Source of the DNA: Amphibacillus xylanus NBRC 15112
Lineage (GTDB): Bacteria; Bacillota; Bacilli; Bacillales; Amphibacillaceae
Direction: 5' to 3'
Assembly: GCF_000307165.1 (NCBI RefSeq)
Contig: NC_018704.1
Coordinates: 1,054,001-1,118,000 of the forward strand
DNA length: 64,000 nucleotides
Below the pieces are notes generated by a model. It worked only from the letters and a program-made list of their open reading frames with translations, was not told the DNA's origin and did not search any database. Below are positions 57,494-64,000 of the stretch, piece after piece; the first letter of the stretch is position 1, and every line of letters begins with the position of its first letter. The translations under genes and the position numbers were made by a program.

Positions 57494-58636
57494 TTGGAAC
57501 CAATTTATTTAGACCACGCAGCGACTACACCGATGCATCCTAATGTGATTAAAGCAATGCAAGAAGTGATGGGGGAGGTTTACGGCAACCCTTCCAGTAT
57601 TCATCAGTTTGGTCGTCGTGCACGTGCAATCCTAGATGAGAATAGAAGATACTTAGCACAATCCATTGGAGCAGATGAGAAGGAACTCTATTTTACAAGT
57701 GGCGGAACAGAGGCAGATAACCTTGCATTAATTGGAGTTGCACTTGCCAACCAACATAAGGGTAAGCATATTATTACAACAGCAATTGAACATCATGCTA
57801 ATATTCACGCAGCTGAACATTTAGAATCTCTTGGTTTTGAGGTAACATATTTGCCGGTTAATGAAGCTGGGTACGTTCAACCATCAGATGTAGTTAGACA
57901 ATTGCGTCCTGATACTATATTAGTTTCAGTCATGATGATTAATAATGAGGTTGGCACCATTCAACCAATTGAAGAGATTGCAAAAGTATTAAAGGATCAT
58001 CAAGCATATTTTCATACGGATGCGGTTCAAGCTTATGGCTTAATAAAGTTAGATGTCAAACAACTTGGTGTTGATTTAATGTCGGTATCTGCGCATAAAT
58101 TAAATGGCCCTAAAGGTGTTGGTTTTCTATATGCACAGCAAGATGTTAAATTTAATGCACTGCAACACGGTGGAAACCAAGAACGATTGAAGCGACCAGG
58201 TACGGAAAGTTTACCGGGGATTGTAGGAATGAGAGTAGCAATTGAACAGATCGAAGCCAATAATTATCAAACCTATGATAAATATAAATTATATCGAGAT
58301 TTATTTTACAAAGAACTACAACAGTCAGGCATTGATTTCTCAGTTAATGGTAAGTTTGAAGAATTAGCACCGACTATATTAAATATTAGTTTTGCCAATA
58401 CAAATGTTGAACAAATGTTAATGAGTTTAGATCTTGAAGGAGTTGCCGTATCTAGTGGAAGTGCTTGTACCGCTGGGTCAATCGAAGCATCTCACGTTTT
58501 AACTGCGATGTACGGATCAGATCATCCAAAGACAAAAAATTCAATTCGCTTTAGTTTTGGTTTTGCTAACGATGAAGCTCAAATGATTGAAGCGGCAAAA
58601 CGTGTGATAAATGTAGTTAAACGATTGACGAAGTAG
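57494..58636 (+). CDS. Cysteine desulfurase (IscS/YrvO-like)
   Basis: PLP enzyme that removes sulphur from cysteine; 380 residues. PLP Lys in SAHKLNGPKG (about 199-208), catalytic Cys in VSSGSACTAGS (about 320-330) and LDHAATTPM at the N-terminus. Paired with mnmA, it most likely supplies sulphur for tRNA 2-thiouridine, as YrvO does in B. subtilis. TTG 57494 is chosen because GAAGGGA lies upstream; the frame remains open to 57467. Confidence 0.93.
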   Translation: MEPIYLDHAATTPMHPNVIKAMQEVMGEVYGNPSSIHQFGRRARAILDENRRYLAQSIGADEKELYFTSGGTEADNLALIGVALANQHKGKHIITTAIEHHANIHAAEHLESLGFEVTYLPVNEAGYVQPSDVVRQLRPDTILVSVMMINNEVGTIQPIEEIAKVLKDHQAYFHTDAVQAYGLIKLDVKQLGVDLMSVSAHKLNGPKGVGFLYAQQDVKFNALQHGGNQERLKRPGTESLPGIVGMRVAIEQIEANNYQTYDKYKLYRDLFYKELQQSGIDFSVNGKFEELAPTILNISFANTNVEQMLMSLDLEGVAVSSGSACTAGSIEASHVLTAMYGSDHPKTKNSIRFSFGFANDEAQMIEAAKRVINVVKRLTK

Positions 58637-59806
<1,170 letters not shown>

Positions 59807-59879
59807 TTAGAAATTAAAAACACGTTGCTGAATTAGTTGTTACAAAGGGTTGCATGTTTTTTGCGTAACCCATAAAATT

Positions 59880-60368
59880 TTATTTTTTTAATTCAATTGT
59901 TTCGTTTATGTCAACTGTTTCAGCTTTTTGTCCTGTCAAGCGTTTATACATAAATGCAATATTTTTTATAAAATTACCTGTTTCCCAATATTCTGCTGCT
60001 TCAGCTTTTATCTTGATTAAAATAACATTTGGATCATCATAATTAGTTTGCATAATCTTTTCATGTGCTTTGGTCCAATATTCTTTTTTCTTCTCAAGAT
60101 CGTCTACTATTTCAGCTTTTCCACGAACGGAAACATATGATTTACCAACATAAGCCACGTTTACATGTGAATCGTGTTTGATTTCATCATATTTATCTGT
60201 TTGCTTTTTCGTAAAAAACCATAAGTCTCCGTCAAATTCAACTTCTTGGGTTTTCATTGGTCGAGAAACAAGTCCTTCTTCACTCTGAGTTGTCACCATT
60301 GCAATATCAATACCCTTAATTAATTGTCTAAATGTTTCAATATCCTCTTGTTTAAATTGATTATCCAT
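59880..60368 (-). CDS. Pyridoxamine 5'-phosphate oxidase-like protein (general stress GS26 type)
   Basis: A 162-residue split-barrel flavin-binding-like protein: MVTTQSEEGLVSRPMKTQE (about 26-44), DLWFFTKKQTDKYDEIK and VAYVGKSYVSVRGKAEIV. This matches the general stress protein 26 (YdaG-like) branch of the family rather than true PdxH. ATG 60368 has AAGGATG upstream; longer in-frame starts have none. Precise substrate unknown. Confidence 0.88.
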   Translation of the reverse strand: MDNQFKQEDIETFRQLIKGIDIAMVTTQSEEGLVSRPMKTQEVEFDGDLWFFTKKQTDKYDEIKHDSHVNVAYVGKSYVSVRGKAEIVDDLEKKKEYWTKAHEKIMQTNYDDPNVILIKIKAEAAEYWETGNFIKNIAFMYKRLTGQKAETVDINETIELKK

Positions 60369-60457
60369 CGTTATCATCCTTATTACGTTTATAAGCGTAT
60401 TTTTTCCCGATCTACTTCTTTTATGCAAATAAGGGAATAAACTAAAAAATAGAAATA

Positions 60458-60468
60458 CATGTTATAAT
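60458..60468 (+). promoter_or_regulatory. Extended -10 promoter of the zinc-ribbon gene
   Basis: TGT-TATAAT (60460-60468) about 85 bases before the small zinc-ribbon gene. Confidence 0.5.
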
Positions 60469-60553
60469 TAGGATATATGTTTAGTTAAAAAAATGTATGA
60501 ATCTTGTCTGATTAATGGGTGGTTAAAAATATAACTGTATTGGAGGTCGTCAA

Positions 60554-60760
60554 ATGATTCAAAATCATCTGGTTCATGAGTGTCCAAGATGTGGTGGGAA
60601 AGACTTGGGGAAAGGGAAACAGAGTGGTTATGCTGTTCTTAATCCATTTAAAAAAATTCTCGGGATGGGATCAGCAGTAATATATATACTTTGTACAGAT
60701 TGTGGTTATATCATTGATCAATATGTGGAAAAGCCAGCTAGATTTAAAGGAACTTTATAA
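60554..60760 (+). CDS. Small zinc-ribbon protein
   Basis: A 68-residue protein with CPRCGG (about 10-15) and CTDCGY (about 47-52), a four-cysteine zinc ribbon around a hydrophobic, slightly basic middle. Similar small proteins are often labelled TFIIIB-like or zinc-ribbon proteins in Bacilli; the function is unknown. Good GGAGG site and its own terminator support a real gene. Confidence 0.8.
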   Translation: MIQNHLVHECPRCGGKDLGKGKQSGYAVLNPFKKILGMGSAVIYILCTDCGYIIDQYVEKPARFKGTL

Positions 60761-60784
60761 TCGTCTTTCAATAGGTCTCATAAA

Positions 60785-60820
60785 AGAAGGGAACAAGCAC
60801 TAAACTTGTTCCCTTCTGAG
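60785..60820. terminator. Bidirectional terminator, zinc-ribbon / DUF3231 genes
   Basis: GAAGGGAACAAG (60786-60797) pairs with CTTGTTCCCTTC (60805-60816), a 12-bp perfect stem. Confidence 0.85.
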
Positions 60821-60829
60821 TTGAAACAG

Positions 60830-61341
60830 TTATTCTTCTTCTGGTCTAAAGTAGTGTAATGGTGGTGGAACTAACCAACCTTTTTCTTTATTCATTCTTA
60901 GTGCTTTTCCACCCAGTGTTGCCTTTTGACTGTGGAATTGACCGAACATCATCGCGATATCTTCACGGATCGATTGTCCCATAATTGTACTACATGCGAC
61001 TAATCCTTTCGCAATATCAGCGGAAAGCATCGCCGCAATTTCAGGGTCTGAAAAGCGCGCACCTGCTGGTATCTCTTCTGTTATTGCATCAGGACGCTCG
61101 GGTGGTGTTGGGGGTAATCCAATACCGTTTGCTTTTAAAATTACTTCAATCTGCTTGACCTCTTCTATAGCGCTTGAATTGCTTCTTCTATTAGCTTTTT
61201 TAAATCTGCATCACCTGCATGGTTGAAATTTGTTTGAAATCCAGCTATTGATCCTTTAGCAGCTAAAAGAAATGACCATAAACCAAAGACTTCACCATAG
61301 TGCATCGGCTGATCCTTAGGATTTCCACTTAAAACGCCCAT
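60830..61341 (-). pseudogene. DUF3231 family protein, frameshifted
   Basis: Minus-strand gene that reads MGVLSGNPKDQPMHYGEVFG in one frame until a stop near 61165. It continues in another frame as EEVKQIEVILKANGIGLPP and then IMGQSIREDIAMMFGQFH to 60830. Both halves are the well-known DUF3231 sequence (spore coat CotF-like families, about 170 residues). The shift lies between LIEEAIQAL and EEVKQ; one base lost or two gained there would explain it. AGGAGG just upstream of the ATG at 61341 supports this start. It could be a true pseudogene, a sequencing error or, less likely, a recoded gene. Confidence 0.85.
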
Positions 61342-61654
61342 TGTCATCCTCCTAATTAAGTTCATCAATTGTGCCACCTCACTTTTACGCACAACATTAT
61401 TGTGCACCAATCACTGCTTGATCATACATTTATAAGTTATTTATGAACGTGAAAGGATTGGGGAGGAAGTATATTTAATCAAGTTGTTGCTAGGAAAAAA
61501 CAATGATAATATTTGATTAAGCTATGGGCAGTAAAAAATATATTTAAGTGCGCTTTTAGAGCAATCTTAATACTTTAATTAAAATTCATCCACAAATCAG
61601 TTATAATGATAAGAGTAATCTAAATGAATGGTAAAAATAAAGGAGCTTTTTGTG

Positions 61655-63988
61655 ATGGAAGAACAATTAGTAATTCAAACTGAAAATTTTATTAAAGGAG
61701 AATTGGTTTATACGATTTACTCAAATCCTGCAGAACACTTTTCCATTGCAAAAATTAAAATCCTTGAGACAAATGAAGTGTATCAAGAGCCTGAAATTGT
61801 AGTAAAAGGCTATTTTAGCGAACTGCAACCAGGTGAAGCCTATTTGTTTTACGGGAAAATTGTTGAACATAAACGATTCGGCTTACAATACGATGTAAGC
61901 CACTTTAAAAGATACTTACCAGACACAAAAGAGGGACTTGTTGCTTATTTATCAAGTGATCTATTTTATGGAATTGGTGAAAAAACAGCACTAAAAATTG
62001 TTGATCAATTGGGAGAAACAGCGATTCAAACCATTATGGATAATCCAGCAGTACTTGATCAAATACCTGGATTAACAGAAGAACGGAAAAAAACGTTAGT
62101 CGAACAGTTGAGTGAACACCAAGGCTTTGATCATGTCGTTGTACACTTGTCGAAATATGGCATTGGTCTTAAAATGGCACAAAAAATTTATGAGGTCTAT
62201 AAAGATCAAGCGATTGATTTACTTATGTCTAATCCTTATCAATATGTGTTTGATATTAAAGGATTTGGTTTTCATCGAGCTGATACAATCGCAAGACAAA
62301 ATAAACTCGAATTAAACCACCCATCAAGAATTCGCGCTGGCTGTTTATACATACTTTATGAATCAATGCAAGATGGGCATGTGTTCTTACCGGTAGACCA
62401 GCTATGCCAAGAAGCTGATCGTCTTTTAAATGCTACTCAAAATCAAATTACAAATGAGGAAATTAATCAACAGCTAGTAGAGATGGCGGAAGAAGAAAGC
62501 ATTGTTCTTGACGATGAAAAAGCATATTTACCTTATCTGTATTATGCTGAGGCAGGCTTTTCAACACATATTAAGCGAATTTTGAAACAAGAGCCAATTG
62601 AAGCTGTTCCAGAGGCAGAGTTATTAAAAATAGTCGGTGAAATTGAAGAAGAAGAAACGCTTAGCTATGGTAAAGAACAATACGAAGCGATTCAACAGGC
62701 TTTACATGAAAAGGTCATGATTCTGACAGGTGGACCTGGAACAGGGAAAACAACAGTCATAAAAGGAATCCTTCGAGCTTTTAGCAGTATTCATGATGTT
62801 TCACTTGATTTAGCTGACTATGAGAGTAAATCAAAATTTCCATTTATTTTAACAGCACCAACAGGGCGGGCTGCGAAAAGATTGTCTGAGTCAACAGGCT
62901 TACAAGCAATGACAATTCACAGACTATTAGGCTGGGATGGTGGCGATGGCTTTGAAAAAAATGAAGCCAATCAGTTGGAAGGCCGTTTAATCGTTGTTGA
63001 TGAATTTTCCATGGTTGATATTTTTCTTGCGAATCAACTCTTCAAAGCGATTCCTACGAATATGCACGTATTATTAGTTGGGGATCAAGATCAATTGCCT
63101 TCTGTTGGACCTGGACATGTTCTTGCAGATTTATTAGCATCGAATCAAATTAAGGCAGTAGAGCTTAAAGAAGTATATCGACAAAAGGAAGGTTCTAAAA
63201 TTATTGAGCTTGCCCACCAAATAAAGCACGATAGAGTTGAATCAAATACTCTAACAAGAGCAAAAGACTTTAACTTTATACGGTGCCAGTCTTATGACAT
63301 TATCGACGCATTGAAGCAAATTGTCCAAAAAGCATTAGAACGTGATGTAGATATTAAGGACATGCAAATACTAGCACCTATGTATCGTACAGACATTGGT
63401 ATACATCGGATTAATCAAGAAATTCAGCAGATTGTTAATCCTAAACGATCTAGTGTAAGAGAGATAAAAACGAAAGATGCTATTTTTAGAACAGGTGATA
63501 AAGTTATTCAGCTTGTAAATCAACCTGAAGATGGTGTTTTTAATGGAGATATTGGACAAATTACAGCAATATTTAAAGCAAATGAAAATGTTGAAAAAGA
63601 AGAACAAGTCGTTGTCACTTATGATGATATTGACGTTGTATATAACCGAAATGATTTGAAAAATATTACACATGCTTACTGTATTTCAATTCATAAATCA
63701 CAAGGTAGTGAATTTCCGATAATTATTATGCCGGTTGATCGTAGCTATCGTCGGATGCTAAGGAAGAATTTATTGTATACAGCGATAACCCGTGCGAAAA
63801 AGTCGTTGATTATTTGTGGTAATGAAGCAGCCTTTTTAGCTGGTGTTCGTGAAGTGGATACGAATATTCGTAACACGACTTTAAAAGAACGGTTAACTAA
63901 AGTATTAACGGATGAAGATTATGCTGAAAAGCTTGCTTCAGCAACAGAGGAAGACCATCATTTATCACCATATGATTTTTTAACTTAA
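61655..63988 (+). CDS. recD2: ATP-dependent DNA helicase RecD2
   Basis: 5'-3' helicase of the RecD2 (YrrC) type, acting without RecBC; 777 residues. An N-terminal OB-like and HhH region (about 85-210, ELLFYGIGEKTA-like LFYGIGEKTALKI) is followed by helicase core motif I LTGGPGTGKTTV (about 350-361), motif II VVDEFSMVD (about 447), motif III LLVGDQDQLPSVG and motifs near the end, SIHKSQGSEFP and LYTAITRAKKSL. ATG 61655 has AAGGAG upstream. It lacks the RecD1 features needed for RecBC contact. Confidence 0.96.
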   Translation: MEEQLVIQTENFIKGELVYTIYSNPAEHFSIAKIKILETNEVYQEPEIVVKGYFSELQPGEAYLFYGKIVEHKRFGLQYDVSHFKRYLPDTKEGLVAYLSSDLFYGIGEKTALKIVDQLGETAIQTIMDNPAVLDQIPGLTEERKKTLVEQLSEHQGFDHVVVHLSKYGIGLKMAQKIYEVYKDQAIDLLMSNPYQYVFDIKGFGFHRADTIARQNKLELNHPSRIRAGCLYILYESMQDGHVFLPVDQLCQEADRLLNATQNQITNEEINQQLVEMAEEESIVLDDEKAYLPYLYYAEAGFSTHIKRILKQEPIEAVPEAELLKIVGEIEEEETLSYGKEQYEAIQQALHEKVMILTGGPGTGKTTVIKGILRAFSSIHDVSLDLADYESKSKFPFILTAPTGRAAKRLSESTGLQAMTIHRLLGWDGGDGFEKNEANQLEGRLIVVDEFSMVDIFLANQLFKAIPTNMHVLLVGDQDQLPSVGPGHVLADLLASNQIKAVELKEVYRQKEGSKIIELAHQIKHDRVESNTLTRAKDFNFIRCQSYDIIDALKQIVQKALERDVDIKDMQILAPMYRTDIGIHRINQEIQQIVNPKRSSVREIKTKDAIFRTGDKVIQLVNQPEDGVFNGDIGQITAIFKANENVEKEEQVVVTYDDIDVVYNRNDLKNITHAYCISIHKSQGSEFPIIIMPVDRSYRRMLRKNLLYTAITRAKKSLIICGNEAAFLAGVREVDTNIRNTTLKERLTKVLTDEDYAEKLASATEEDHHLSPYDFLT

Positions 63989-64000
63989 TCTGAAAATATA

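Overview
The window is a stretch of low-GC chromosome from an endospore-forming member of the Bacillaceae. Gene content and order follow the well-known Bacillus block radC-mreBCD-minCD-spoIVFAB-(rng)-rplU-prp-rpmA-spo0B-obg-pheB-pheA, then bofC-ruvAB-queA-tgt-yajC, spoVB-comN-secDF-lapA-recJ-apt-relA-dtd, and hisS-aspS-6S RNA-rsfA-rarA-cymR-iscS-mnmA-recD2. Sporulation genes (spoIIB-like, spoIVFA, spoIVFB, spo0B, safA, bofC, spoVB, rsfA) point to a spore former. I cannot name the genus; a halophilic or alkaliphilic Bacillaceae genus is a guess only.

Region 1 (1-9983) holds a nearly complete type IV pilus locus: three minor pilin-like proteins, PilB, PilT, PilC, a small major pilin, PilD, PilM, PilN and PilO. 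It sits directly upstream of a SpoIIB-like gene, where B. subtilis has only the prepilin peptidase gene comC. The leader of the major pilin gene matches a c-di-GMP-II riboswitch followed by an intrinsic terminator that shares bases with the aptamer. This suggests that c-di-GMP switches pilin transcription on. PilB also begins with a doubled MshEN-like motif, a possible second c-di-GMP input.

Region 2 (11113-13444) is radC split by a group II intron. The intron lies exactly after the HNHPSG codons, between the two histidines and the aspartate of the metal-binding motif. Exon and intron pair perfectly over 12 bases (IBS1/EBS1 and IBS2/EBS2), and removing 11662-13303 restores a 230-residue RadC. 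The intron's 368-residue protein keeps a maturase (domain X)-like C-terminus but has lost the reverse transcriptase YADD motif and the endonuclease domain. It looks like a splicing-only maturase.

Region 3 (13703-34382) carries cell shape, division-site selection, sporulation, ribosomal protein, phenylalanine, NAD, recombination and queuosine genes. Between rpmA and spo0B lies an eight-copy tandem array with an exact 52-bp period; most units can form a short hairpin. Control sites include an L21 leader, a probable LexA box before ruvAB and many intrinsic terminators.

Region 4 (34613-63988) holds an unassigned membrane protein, DUF421 and TIGR04086 proteins, spoVB, comN, secDF, recJ, apt, relA, dtd, a pstB-phoU pair behind four 11-bp-spaced PhoP-like repeats, a secreted SH3/amidase_3 protein, a His-type T-box before hisS-aspS, 6S RNA, rsfA, rarA, cymR, iscS, mnmA, a frameshifted DUF3231 gene and recD2.
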